From assembly GCA_040218145.1 (NCBI GenBank), contig JAVJQK010000085.1, forward strand, positions 1 to 64,000: a stretch of DNA of 64,000 nucleotides. The letters are read 5' to 3'. Positions within the stretch are counted from its first letter, which is position 1. Each line of letters starts with the position of its first letter. The notes under the pieces are model-generated. The model was not told where the DNA came from and searched no databases. It saw only the letters and a list, made by a program, of their open reading frames with translations. Made by a program: the position numbers and the translations under genes. Shown here in pieces: positions 1 to 8,367 of this stretch. Origin of the DNA: Sandaracinaceae bacterium. GTDB taxonomy: Bacteria > Myxococcota_A > Polyangia > Polyangiales > Sandaracinaceae.

Positions 1-335
1 GCCCGCCCCCGTACCCGAGCCCGCCCCCGTACCCGAGCCCGCCCCCGTACCCGAGCCCGCCCCCGTACCCGAGCCCGCCCCCGTACCCGAGCCCGCCCCC
101 GTACCCGAGCCCGCCCCCATACCCGAGCCCGCCCCCGTACCCGATCCCGATCCCGATCCCGACCCCGATCCCGATCCCGATCCTGATCCCGACCCCGCTG
201 CCGCTGCCGCTGCCGCTGCCGCCCCCGACCCCGCTGCCGCTCCCGCTCCCGACCCCGCTCCCGACCCCGCTGCCGCTGCCGCTGCCGCTCCCGATCCCGA
301 TCCCGATCCCGATCCCGATCCCGATCCCGAGCCAG
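1..335. repeat. Degenerate hexanucleotide array 1 (CCCGNN)
   Basis: Eight copies of an 18-bp unit (three hexamers, CCCGCC-CCCGTA-CCCGAG, with single-base variants) fill 2-145, then CCCGAT, CCCGAC, CCCGCT and GCCGCT hexamers run to about 335. The invariant CCG keeps a strict 6-bp period. One plus frame stays open and would read as Pro-Ala-Val-Glu/Asp repeats, but it would overlap the 3' end of the opposite-strand gene by about 150 bp and has no domain, so I do not call it coding. The array sits directly beyond the stop of the minus-strand lipoprotein gene, and its minus strand carries closely spaced G runs. The array continues off the left edge of the window. Confidence 0.9.
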
Positions 336-342
336 CTACCGC

Positions 343-2217
343 TCAGCGGCTCGCTTCGGACGGAGTGGCCTCGCAGGGAGCGGTCACGGGCGGAGGCGCG
401 TCGCCGGACCACTGCGCACGTTCGCCAAAGAAGCATCGCAGCCGCCGCATCGCGGGGTGGTCGGGGTGGCGCTCGATGGGTAGGTGGTAGAGCGGGTCGT
501 AGGGCTGTCGGCCGATGAAGTGTGACTCCATTCGACCGGCGTATCGGGCCAGCGCGTCCTCGTCGCCCAGCTCGTGCAGAGCCAAGCTGACCCCGGCCAG
601 GCAGGGGCCGCAGCTCCAGGTGTTCTCGAGGCACGCGTCGCGCAGCGCTCGGAGGGGACCGCGTCGGCGCTCGCCGCGGCGAACCGACGCGCTGGCCAGC
701 GCGCAGGCTGCGTCGAAGCCGCCCCCTGGGCTGGGAAGGTTCTGCGTGAGTCGTCTCCCGAGCGCTCGGCGCAGCTCCGCGTCGCCCGGCCCGTCAGGCG
801 CCGCGTCGCTTCTCGGGACCCAGGGCGGGCGGTCGCCGGGCGCGTTGGAGTCGAGCCAGGCGGCTGCGCGCCTCCAACGGTTCAGGCCCGCGCGGTCATC
901 GCGCAGGGTGGCGAGGTGCCGGTCACGGGGAACCCCGAGACGGGCGAGCGCCCGCAAGCGCGCGGCCCGGACCTGTGGGGTGATAGGTCTCGGTGGGCGG
1001 GGATCGTCGGGACCCCACGGCGACGGCAGGCTCAGGAGCTGCAAGGCGACGTGCTCGGCGACCTCCGCCACGCTCAGGATGCTCCGATATGCTGACCAGT
1101 CCCGCCCGCCAAGCACGGTGCGCGTGAGTCGTGCGTCGTGTTCGACCGTGTCGATGAGCGAATCCAGCGCAGACCATCCGATCGCGCGCAGCTCACCTTC
1201 CGGTCCTTGGGGACCGAGTCGCGTGGACCCCGACGCACCGGGGAAGTCGCGACGGAGCTCGTCGAGCCCCGCGATCAGCAGAGAGATCCGATCGGCGTCC
1301 GCTCCGTCGCGCTCGGCCGGTGAGGACTCCGCTGCCTCGCGGGCGCGCCGCTCCTGATCAGCGAGCAGCGCATCCATCAGGAGGAGTCCCTCCGTGCCCA
1401 TGCCCTGGAACTCGGACTCGAGATCCCGCGCGACGCCGCGCGCGAAGGCTTCGTCTCGTGCAGCGACGCCGAGCTGCACGGCGTGCAGCGCGACGACGTC
1501 GTCACCGCGGATGTGCGCGCCGAGGGCACGCGCGCGCGCGTCCCACGCCAGCCCGAGCAAGGCGCTCGTGGGGGCCTCCGCGGCGCCCTCGACGGCGAGC
1601 GCCAGATCCAGTCGACCCACCCGCAACGCCAGCACCGCCGCGATCACGCCGAAGCGACACTCCACCGAGCGATGCTCGTAGTGCGTGTGTGGCTCCGCCG
1701 TTGCCACGCAAACGGGCGGCCGTGTCTCGAACCCGAGCGCGGCGCGCTCGAGAGGGATCGGACGCCCGAGCGCGGCCACCGCGTAGAGCATCCCGTTGTG
1801 CGCGATCGCCCAGCGCCGCGTGGAGCCCTCCTCGGCGGGCAGCACCCACCCGCGCGTACGCACGATCCCCTGGTCGCCGTCCCAGGCGTCGAGACCCACA
1901 TGAATGGCGATCGCTCGGTACTCGCAGCCGCGTGGGTCGGGCAATCCCAGGTCGAAGAGCTGGCGGGCGAGCAGCTCGAGGTCCTCCGGCGTCCCCTCGG
2001 GGGCCGTCCAGGGCGCGTCGGCGAAGGGAGGGGTCGGGACAGGCGAGGGAGAGAGGGGGAGGGGAGAGACCTCCGCGGGCAGCGCTTCGTCCGGCGCGCT
2101 CGCCGCGTGACCCGACGTGGGCGCCTCGGGTTGCGCGCTCGGCAACTCCGGTTGCGAGGTGGGCGCACCGCAAGCGGAGATGCATAGGGTGAGCAGGGTA
2201 CGCTGCCATGTCCTCAC
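343..2217 (-). CDS. Predicted lipoprotein of unknown function (624 aa)
   Basis: Starts with GTG at 2217. The N-terminus is a short basic stretch, a hydrophobic core and a lipobox I-S-A-C with Cys at about residue 16, so it should be lipidated and exported. A Pro/Ala/Ser/Glu-rich linker follows to about residue 70. The rest is a mostly alpha-helical, Ala/Leu/Arg-rich body with scattered Cys (for example the C-G-P-C motif near the C-terminus) that I do not recognise as a family. It is monocistronic, divergent from the marR-type gene with about 80 bp between. It ends right at the hexamer array. Codon use is like the neighbours. Function unknown. Confidence 0.8.
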   Translation of the reverse strand: MRTWQRTLLTLCISACGAPTSQPELPSAQPEAPTSGHAASAPDEALPAEVSPLPLSPSPVPTPPFADAPWTAPEGTPEDLELLARQLFDLGLPDPRGCEYRAIAIHVGLDAWDGDQGIVRTRGWVLPAEEGSTRRWAIAHNGMLYAVAALGRPIPLERAALGFETRPPVCVATAEPHTHYEHRSVECRFGVIAAVLALRVGRLDLALAVEGAAEAPTSALLGLAWDARARALGAHIRGDDVVALHAVQLGVAARDEAFARGVARDLESEFQGMGTEGLLLMDALLADQERRAREAAESSPAERDGADADRISLLIAGLDELRRDFPGASGSTRLGPQGPEGELRAIGWSALDSLIDTVEHDARLTRTVLGGRDWSAYRSILSVAEVAEHVALQLLSLPSPWGPDDPRPPRPITPQVRAARLRALARLGVPRDRHLATLRDDRAGLNRWRRAAAWLDSNAPGDRPPWVPRSDAAPDGPGDAELRRALGRRLTQNLPSPGGGFDAACALASASVRRGERRRGPLRALRDACLENTWSCGPCLAGVSLALHELGDEDALARYAGRMESHFIGRQPYDPLYHLPIERHPDHPAMRRLRCFFGERAQWSGDAPPPVTAPCEATPSEASR

Positions 2218-2281
2218 GGGCCGAGGGTAGCGTATCGACGACCCCTCGCCCCCCGTCCGAGAGGCCCTTGTCGAATCTTCT

Positions 2282-2296
2282 TAGTTAGCCTAACTA
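2282..2296. promoter_or_regulatory. Perfect palindrome, probable MarR operator
   Basis: TAGTTAG-C-CTAACTA is a perfect 7+1+7 inverted repeat and a striking AT-rich island in this GC-rich DNA. Its last base is the A of the first possible ATG of the marR-type gene. Small AT-rich palindromes of this shape are typical MarR-family sites, and its position at the start of the regulator gene suggests autoregulation, perhaps also of the divergent lipoprotein gene. Confidence 0.7.
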
Positions 2297-2742
2297 TGTG
2301 TCCGCCCATGCCGCCCGACACGCCTCCTTCGCACCCCATCACCGAGCGTCTCTGGGCGCTCTCTGCCGCCTTCCACGCGCGGCTCGCCCACGACCTGGCG
2401 GCGCTCGGGCTGACCGTCGCGGAGTTCCGCCTGGTCGGGGAGGTGATGCGATCCGACGGGCTGCGTCAGAGCGAGCTGGCGGCGCTGCTCGGGGTGACGG
2501 CGCCGACCGTCTCGGCTGCGGTGCAGCGCCTCGAGAAGGCGGGCGTGCTGACGCGGGAGAAGGACGCGTCGGATCCGCGCGCGCGAGTCGTGCGCATCGC
2601 GGCGGGGGCGCCGCTCGAGACCGGGCTCGACGTGCTCGATGGCCTCGAGGAGCGCGCCGTCGCGTCGCTGTCCGCTCGCCAGCGCGCGCAGCTCCCGAGG
2701 CTGCTCGATCGCATGACGGCCGCCCTTCAGCTCACGGAGTAG
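2296..2742 (+). CDS. MarR family winged-helix regulator (148 aa)
   Basis: Typical length and layout for MarR: N-terminal dimerisation helices, recognition HTH at about residues 57-80 (LRQSELAALLGVTAPTVSAA), then a wing with D-x-R-A-R at about 92-97 and a C-terminal helix. It should act as a ligand-responsive repressor. Two in-frame ATGs exist, 2296 and 2308. The first overlaps the palindrome, so either the mRNA is nearly leaderless or 2308 is the real start. The carotenoid oxygenase gene begins three bases after the stop, so the two form an operon, and the likely regulated activity is apocarotenoid or stilbene cleavage. Confidence 0.9.
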   Translation: MCPPMPPDTPPSHPITERLWALSAAFHARLAHDLAALGLTVAEFRLVGEVMRSDGLRQSELAALLGVTAPTVSAAVQRLEKAGVLTREKDASDPRARVVRIAAGAPLETGLDVLDGLEERAVASLSARQRAQLPRLLDRMTAALQLTE

Positions 2743-2745
2743 ACG

Positions 2746-4218
2746 ATGTCCACCGCGACTCACTCGCTCCCGGATCGCGCGCGCGCCTGGAACGTGGCGA
2801 TGACCGCCGCGCCGGGTGACCTGGATCTCCGGATCCCCGCCGACGACGTCGTGGGGACGATCCCCGCGGGGCTCCGCGGGGGGCGGCTCCTGTCGAACGG
2901 GCCCGGCTGGACCCACATCGGCGAGCGGCTCGCGCACCCCTTCGATGGTCATGGATACGTGCGCAGCTACGCGTTCGACGAGGACGGCGGGGTGTCGCTG
3001 CGCGCCCGCTTCATCCGCACTCGCGTCTTCGAGGACGAGCAGCGGGCGCAGCGCATCGTGCACCGGGGCTTCGCGACGAACCCGTCGGATCGGTTCTGGC
3101 AGAACGTCGGCTACGGCGCGCCGCGGAACGTGGCCAACACGACGATCGTCCGCTGGGGCGACCGGCTGCTGGCGGGCTGGGAGGGAGGCCCGCCGCACGC
3201 GCTCGATCCGGTGACGCTCGAGACCCGCGGGCCCGACTCGTTCGGCGGTCTCATCGAGGGGCAGGCGACGCTGGCGCACATGCACCGCGACGCCGCGCGC
3301 GACCGCCTGATCCTGTGCAGCGTCGCCGCGGGGCGACACACCGGGATCACGTTTCGGGAGGTCGACGCGGACGACCAGCTGGTGCAGACGCGGCAGGCGC
3401 AGCTGCCCGGGATGACCTTCGCGCACGACTTCGCGTTCAGCGATCGCTGGTACGTGCTGGGGGGCAACCCGCTCGCGCTGAAGCCGTGGCGCTTCGCGCG
3501 CAGCATGGTCGGGGCCGGCACGCTGCTGGAGTCGGTGCGGGTCGACACCTCGAAGCCGGGGGAGTTGGTGCTGCTGCCGCGCGACGCGGAGGGGCCGGTG
3601 CGGCGCGTGCGTCTGCCGAAGCCGACGTTCGTGGTGCACTTCGCCAACGCGTTCGAGCGGTCGGACGGCGCGCTCGTCGTGGACGCGTGCGTGTTTCACG
3701 ACTTCGATTTCGGCGAGGAGTTCGGCTACTCCGGCCCGCACCGCCCGCTCGACCCCTCCCTCCCGGAGGCCCGCGGCACGCAGCGGCTCTACCGGATCAC
3801 GATCCCCGACGGCGCCGAAGAGGCGACGTGGGAGGCGCTGGTGCCCCACGGCGTCGACTTCCCGCGCATCGACGCAGATCACGAAGGGCGGGAGACGCGG
3901 ACCCTCGTCGGCGCCTGCCGCGCGGACACGCGGTTCAGCGATCCGTTCGACAGCGTGATCGCCATCGATCTCGAATCCGCCGGGCGCGCGCACGCGCTCT
4001 GGACCGCGCCGCGTGACGTGTTCGTCGGCGAGCCGGTGCTGGCGCGCGCAGGGGAGGGCGAGCCGGCGCACGTCATCGCGATCCTCTCGGACGGGCTCGC
4101 GGATCGCACCACGCTCGTGGTCTTGCGCGCCGACGCGCTCGAGCGCGGTCCGGTCGCGAGGGTGTCGCTCCCGCTGATGCCGATCGCGTTCCACGGGGAC
4201 TGGGAAGCGCGGCCGTGA
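2746..4218 (+). CDS. Carotenoid oxygenase family protein (490 aa)
   Basis: Non-haem iron dioxygenase of the RPE65/lignostilbene dioxygenase family, which cleaves conjugated double bonds in carotenoids, apocarotenoids or stilbenes. Seven-bladed propeller hallmarks are present: PFDGHG near residue 65, and the four iron-binding histidines in AHMHRD (H178), FAHDFAF (H227), VVHFANAFE (H298) and the C-terminal FHGDW (H483). Length is normal. There is no signal peptide, so it is cytoplasmic or peripheral. It is co-transcribed with the upstream MarR gene (3-nt gap). Substrate cannot be told from sequence. It converges on the methyltransferase gene with only 14 bp between. Confidence 0.92.
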   Translation: MSTATHSLPDRARAWNVAMTAAPGDLDLRIPADDVVGTIPAGLRGGRLLSNGPGWTHIGERLAHPFDGHGYVRSYAFDEDGGVSLRARFIRTRVFEDEQRAQRIVHRGFATNPSDRFWQNVGYGAPRNVANTTIVRWGDRLLAGWEGGPPHALDPVTLETRGPDSFGGLIEGQATLAHMHRDAARDRLILCSVAAGRHTGITFREVDADDQLVQTRQAQLPGMTFAHDFAFSDRWYVLGGNPLALKPWRFARSMVGAGTLLESVRVDTSKPGELVLLPRDAEGPVRRVRLPKPTFVVHFANAFERSDGALVVDACVFHDFDFGEEFGYSGPHRPLDPSLPEARGTQRLYRITIPDGAEEATWEALVPHGVDFPRIDADHEGRETRTLVGACRADTRFSDPFDSVIAIDLESAGRAHALWTAPRDVFVGEPVLARAGEGEPAHVIAILSDGLADRTTLVVLRADALERGPVARVSLPLMPIAFHGDWEARP

Positions 4219-4232
4219 CCGGGCGCGACGGA

Positions 4233-4943
4233 TCAGGCGGTGGTCGTGAAGAGCGCCGTGCACTCCGGCACGCGCCGCCAGCCGTGCGCGCGGATCTTCT
4301 CGACGAGCGGCGCGCCGAAGAACGCGCCCATCACGCGCGCCGCGGCGTCCACGCTCTCGAACGCGTAGTCGCTCCGGGACCACGTGCGCGCGAAGCCGTG
4401 CTTCGTCTCGAGGTGCGCGAAGTACTCGTCGAGCGCGGGGTGCTCGCGCGGCGTCTCGTGGCCCGTGCCGAGCGTCTCGAGGATGGCGATGGTGCCGCCG
4501 ACCGCGGTGACGCGACGCATCTCGGCCACGGCGCGGTCCACCTCGTCTTCCCAACCCTCCGGCATCCAGTGACGGAAGTGGCCGAAGACCCAGCCCGCGG
4601 TCGCCACGTCGACCGAGGCGTCCTCGAGGGGCAGCTCGCGCGCGTCGGCGAGGTGGAAGCTGACGCGCTCGGAGACGCCGTCGGTCTCGAGGCGCGCTCG
4701 CGCCACCTCGAGCATCGGCGCGGCGCGCTCGACGAGGTGCACGTGCGCGGCGCGGGGCGCCATCCAGCGGGCGAGTCGGCCGGTCCCGGCGCCGACGTCG
4801 ACGATGCGCTTGCCGTCGAAGGGCACCGCGGCCTCGAAGGCCCGCCGCAGGGTGCCTTCCGTGTCCTCGGCCGCGATCAGCGCGTCGTAGGACTCGGCGC
4901 GCTCCTCGTACATGCGGGCCTGGGCGTCGTTGCGATCGGTCAT
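4233..4943 (-). CDS. Class I SAM-dependent methyltransferase (236 aa)
   Basis: Rossmann-fold methyltransferase. Motif I VDVGAGTGR lies at about residues 48-56, an acidic post-I position follows (LVERA), and motif II is near D-V-A-T-A-G-W. It resembles the UbiE/Methyltransf_11 group and is soluble. The ATG at 4943 is chosen because the reading frame upstream is Ser/Ala/Arg-rich and would run into the start region of the divergent acyltransferase gene. The substrate is unknown; the neighbouring lipid acyltransferase gives only a weak hint. Confidence 0.88.
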   Translation of the reverse strand: MTDRNDAQARMYEERAESYDALIAAEDTEGTLRRAFEAAVPFDGKRIVDVGAGTGRLARWMAPRAAHVHLVERAAPMLEVARARLETDGVSERVSFHLADARELPLEDASVDVATAGWVFGHFRHWMPEGWEDEVDRAVAEMRRVTAVGGTIAILETLGTGHETPREHPALDEYFAHLETKHGFARTWSRSDYAFESVDAAARVMGAFFGAPLVEKIRAHGWRRVPECTALFTTTA

Positions 4944-5025
4944 CGAGCCACTTAGCCCAGATTCGACCCGCGCGCTCCTGGACTCGCGCAGGCGATGAGA
5001 CGCCGGGCTCTGATAGGCTGACGGG

Positions 5026-6381
5026 ATGGGGACGCCGACGGTGGAGGGGGTGGCGCGGCCCGCGGTGGCGGAGGCCGCGGAGGTCACGCGCCTGGTGCGC
5101 GGCCTGCGCTGGATCGCGCGCTCCGCGGTGCGGACGTTCTACAGCTCGGTCGAGGCGACGGGGTTGGAGAACGTGGACCCGGCGCGGCCGACCCTCTACG
5201 CGCCGACGCACCCGAACTCGATCATCGATCCGCTCCTGGTCGCGCTCTTCGAGGAGCGCCCGATCTGCTTCGTCGCGCGCGACGGGCTCTTCGACGTGCC
5301 GGTGTTCGGCGCGGTCCTGCGGGCGGTCGGCGCGATCCCCGTCGCGCGCCGGAGCGACCACGCGGGCGAAGACGTCGACCACGGCGCGATGTTCTCGGCG
5401 TGCCGCGAGGCCCTCGCGAGCGGCAAGGTGCTCGTGCTGTTCCCCGAAGGCAAGACGCACGGGCGGCTGCGGGTGGAGCGGCTGAAGACGGGGCTCGCGC
5501 GGATCGCGCTCGACGCGCCGCCGGACACGCAGATCATCCCCATCGGCCTGAACTACCTGGTCCGCCACGCCTTCCGGTCGGACGTGCACGTGGCCTTCGG
5601 AGAGCCCATCGCGCCGACCGGGACCGTCGCCGAGCTGACCGAGCGGGTGGCCGACACCCTCCGGCGCCTGACGGTGCACATCGAGCGCGAGGACGACGAG
5701 CGGCTGATCGCGCAGGTGACGGCGATGATGGCCGAGGTGCGGGCGCACGAGGGCCTCGATCAGGAGGCGTCGCCCGCGGACCGCGTCGCGCTGGCGCAGC
5801 GGGTGGTCGACGCCTATCGCTGGCTCGGGGAGCGTGACCCCGAGCGCACGGCCACGCTGCGGGCGCGGATCCAGGCGCTGCTCGAGGAGCGCGCGGAGCT
5901 CGGCCTCGGGGGCGAGCGGCCCGCGCTGCAGCACCGCGGAGAGCGACGCATCGCGCGGCGGTGGGCGGACGACCCGGTGACCTTCGTGCTCGGCGCGCCG
6001 GTCGCGCTCTACGGCATCGTGAACAACGCGTTGCCGTACCTGGCGCTCCGCGTGCTGCTCGGGATCGCGCCGCCGAGCTTCTATCGGGGCGCGCTCGTGC
6101 GGCTCGGCGGTGGGCTCGCCATCTTCGCGCTCGCGTACGCCGCGCAGACCGCCGTCGTGGCCACCTACGCGCCCGCGCTCGCGCCGCTCTACGCGCTCTC
6201 TCTGGTCCCGAGCGCGTTCTTCGCGCGCCGCTACCTCGCGGAGCTCCGCCTGCACCGGGTCGGCCCGCGCCGCCTCTTCCGCATGGTCAAGCACCGCGGG
6301 CGGCTGGCCTATCTGCGCGCCGAGCGAGACGACCTCGCGGCGGAGCTCGCCGAGCTGCGCCGCGAGTACCTCGCCCGCTGA
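5026..6381 (+). CDS. PlsC-like glycerol(phospho)lipid acyltransferase (451 aa)
   Basis: An acyltransferase domain occupies residues 45-220, with the substrate block F-P-E-G at 139-142 and a THPNSIIDP motif holding H62 and D68. The spacing is H-x5-D rather than the usual H-x4-D, as in the NHPNxxxDP subgroup. Probable job is transfer of an acyl chain to a glycerol or lysophospholipid at the membrane. The C-terminal third has two or three hydrophobic segments (about 325-405) followed by a charged coiled tail rich in Ala/Glu/Arg, longer than plain PlsC. It is monocistronic and converges on the SDR gene, 6 bp away. Confidence 0.88.
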   Translation: MGTPTVEGVARPAVAEAAEVTRLVRGLRWIARSAVRTFYSSVEATGLENVDPARPTLYAPTHPNSIIDPLLVALFEERPICFVARDGLFDVPVFGAVLRAVGAIPVARRSDHAGEDVDHGAMFSACREALASGKVLVLFPEGKTHGRLRVERLKTGLARIALDAPPDTQIIPIGLNYLVRHAFRSDVHVAFGEPIAPTGTVAELTERVADTLRRLTVHIEREDDERLIAQVTAMMAEVRAHEGLDQEASPADRVALAQRVVDAYRWLGERDPERTATLRARIQALLEERAELGLGGERPALQHRGERRIARRWADDPVTFVLGAPVALYGIVNNALPYLALRVLLGIAPPSFYRGALVRLGGGLAIFALAYAAQTAVVATYAPALAPLYALSLVPSAFFARRYLAELRLHRVGPRRLFRMVKHRGRLAYLRAERDDLAAELAELRREYLAR

Positions 6382-6387
6382 AGTGGC

Positions 6388-7146
6388 TCAGGTGGCCAGG
6401 AAGCCGCCGTCGACGATCATCTCGGCGCCGGTCATGAAGCTCGACTCGTCCGACGCGAGGAAGAGCGCCGCGTTGGCGATGTCGCGCGCCTCTCCGAGCC
6501 GACCGATCGGGAGCGAGTCGCCGATCGACTTCTTCGACGCGTCGTCCAGGTAGGGCGCCTGGAGCGGGGTGTCGATCATGCCCGGGTGGATGATGTTGCA
6601 GCGGATGTTCTTCGATCCGAACTGCACCGCGATCGACTTCGCGAGGCCGATCAGGGCGCTCTTGGCCGCGGTGTAGGAGTCCTGCGCGAGGGTGAAGCCC
6701 ACGAGCGCGCTGATGGAGCCGACGTAGATGATCGAGCCGCCGCCGGACTTCTCGAGCGCGGGGATGCCGTGCTTGGCGAGCAGGAAGGGGCCGCGCAGGT
6801 TGATCGCCTGGACGCGATCCCAGTCCTCGACCGTGGTGTCGACGACCGACTTGTCCTTGTCTTTCCAGAGCACGCCGGCGTTGGCGTAGAGGACGTGCAC
6901 CGCGCCGAAGCGCTCCATCGCCGCGTCGACCGCGCCCTTCACCGCCGCCTCGTCCGAGACGTCGCCCTGCACGAAGAGCGCCTCGCCGCCCGCCTCCTCG
7001 ACCTGCTTCACGGTGTCGCCGCCCGCGTCCGCGTTCAGGTCGAGCACGACGACCTTGGCGCCTTCGCGCGCGAAGAGGACCGAGGCCTCGCGGCCCATGC
7101 CGAGGCCGCCGCCCGTGATGATCGCAACCTTGTCCTTCAGACGCAT
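6388..7146 (-). CDS. Short-chain dehydrogenase/reductase (252 aa)
   Basis: Classical SDR. The cofactor loop TGGGLGMG is at residues 11-18, an acidic residue follows the second strand (VVLDLN) suggesting NAD preference, the structural motif is Y-A-N-A-G, and the active site is S144/S146, Y158, K162 (YTAAK). Length is typical. A good AAGGAG ribosome site lies 7-8 bases before the ATG at 7146. It is transcribed alone, between the acyltransferase (convergent) and the kinase gene (same strand, about 50 bp upstream). The alcohol or ketone substrate is unknown. Confidence 0.93.
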   Translation of the reverse strand: MRLKDKVAIITGGGLGMGREASVLFAREGAKVVVLDLNADAGGDTVKQVEEAGGEALFVQGDVSDEAAVKGAVDAAMERFGAVHVLYANAGVLWKDKDKSVVDTTVEDWDRVQAINLRGPFLLAKHGIPALEKSGGGSIIYVGSISALVGFTLAQDSYTAAKSALIGLAKSIAVQFGSKNIRCNIIHPGMIDTPLQAPYLDDASKKSIGDSLPIGRLGEARDIANAALFLASDESSFMTGAEMIVDGGFLAT

Positions 7147-7197
7147 CGTCGACTCCTTCGTGAGAGGGAGCGGGACGGTAGCAGAGCGCGGGGCGGC

Positions 7198-8367
7198 TCA
7201 CCCGAGCCAGAGACGCGCGGCCCACACGAGCGCGAACGTCAGCGCCCCGACGAAGAGGGCGGCGACGGCGAGCAGCACGAACGGCAGCAGGGAGGGGCGC
7301 TTGGGCGACGGAGGCGCGGCCATCGGCGGCGCGGGCTGCTGCGGCGGCGGCGTGAACGAGGGCCGGACGTGATCCCGGTCCCAGAGCGTCGTCGCCGCGG
7401 ACTCCTCGGTCGTCTCCGCGCCGAAGGCCTCGAAGCGGGTCTGCACGTGCGGCACCGTCGGATCGGGGGCGAGCGGGGCGACGGCGCGGAGCTGCTCCAG
7501 GTGCTTCGCGATCTGCATCGGATCCTGGGGCCGCGTCGCGGGGTCCTTGCGGAGGAGCGCGTCGACGAAGTCGTCCAGCTCCGGCGGCACGTCGCCCACC
7601 CGCTCACTGACCCGAGGGGCCGGCTGCTTCACCTGCGCCATCAGGGTCCGCATGGGGTTGCCCGAACGGAAGGCAGGTTGACCCACGATCATGTCGTAGA
7701 CGATGAGCCCGAGCGCGTAGATGTCCGTCGCCGGGCCGATCGGCCCCTTGGTCGCCGCCTCGGGGCTCATGTAGCTCGGCGTGCCGACGAAGCGGCCGTC
7801 CTGGGTGAGCGAGTCCGCGTCGTCCCCGTCGCCGAGCTCCGGTACGGTCAGCTTCGCGATCCCGAAGTCGAGCACCTTCGCGGTTCCGTCGGCGCAGAGG
7901 AAGATGTTCGCCGGCTTGAGGTCGCGGTGAAGGACCCCCTTCTCGTGGGCGGCGGCGAGGCCGCGCGCCACCTGCGCCCCGACGTCGAGCGCGCGGTCGA
8001 GGTGGAGCGCGCCGTCCTCGCGCAAGGTCCGGGACAGGCTGCGCCCCTCGAGCAGCTCCATCGCGAGATAGAGCTCGCCCGTCTCGTCGTCTCGGCCGAA
8101 GTCGTAGAGGGTCACGACGTGCGGGCTGGAGACGCGACCGGCCAGCTTGGCCTCGCGCATGAAGCGCTTCGACGCGGTCTCGGTGCGCTTGTCGGCCCGG
8201 ATCACCTTGACCGCGACGAGGCGATCGAGCCCGATCTGCTCCGCCTCGTAGACCTTGGCGTTCCCGCCCTGTCCGAGCAGCCCGAGGATGCGGTAGCGAC
8301 CGGCGACCGTCCGCCCGCTGAAGGTCAGGGCTTCTTCGAATTCCCCCGGCTCGACGGGACGCGACAT
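7198..8367 (-). CDS. Tail-anchored Ser/Thr protein kinase (389 aa)
   Basis: Hanks-type kinase of the kind abundant in myxobacteria. The glycine loop is at about residues 30-38 (GLLGQGGNAKVYEA), catalytic Lys 54 in AVKVI, H-R-D-L-K-P-A-N at 147-154, D-F-G at 167-169, and GTPSYMSPEA activation/APE region. It should be active (RD kinase). After the domain comes a Pro-rich juxtamembrane stretch and one C-terminal hydrophobic helix, so the kinase faces the cytoplasm. There is no extracellular sensor domain. Its ATG overlaps the stop of the glycosyltransferase gene by one base (TGATG arrangement), so the two are translationally coupled. Confidence 0.94.
   Translation of the reverse strand: MSRPVEPGEFEEALTFSGRTVAGRYRILGLLGQGGNAKVYEAEQIGLDRLVAVKVIRADKRTETASKRFMREAKLAGRVSSPHVVTLYDFGRDDETGELYLAMELLEGRSLSRTLREDGALHLDRALDVGAQVARGLAAAHEKGVLHRDLKPANIFLCADGTAKVLDFGIAKLTVPELGDGDDADSLTQDGRFVGTPSYMSPEAATKGPIGPATDIYALGLIVYDMIVGQPAFRSGNPMRTLMAQVKQPAPRVSERVGDVPPELDDFVDALLRKDPATRPQDPMQIAKHLEQLRAVAPLAPDPTVPHVQTRFEAFGAETTEESAATTLWDRDHVRPSFTPPPQQPAPPMAAPPSPKRPSLLPFVLLAVAALFVGALTFALVWAARLWLG

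Noticed and set aside
2-490. Pro-Ala-Val-Glu repeat reading frame on plus strand
   Set aside because: It is just the hexamer array read in an open frame, overlaps the opposite gene by 150 bp and has no start or domain in view.
2290-6294. Very long minus-strand frame of 1334 codons
   Set aside because: It crosses the MarR, oxygenase and acyltransferase genes antisense; Arg/Asp/Val/Glu-rich composition is typical for GC-rich shadows.
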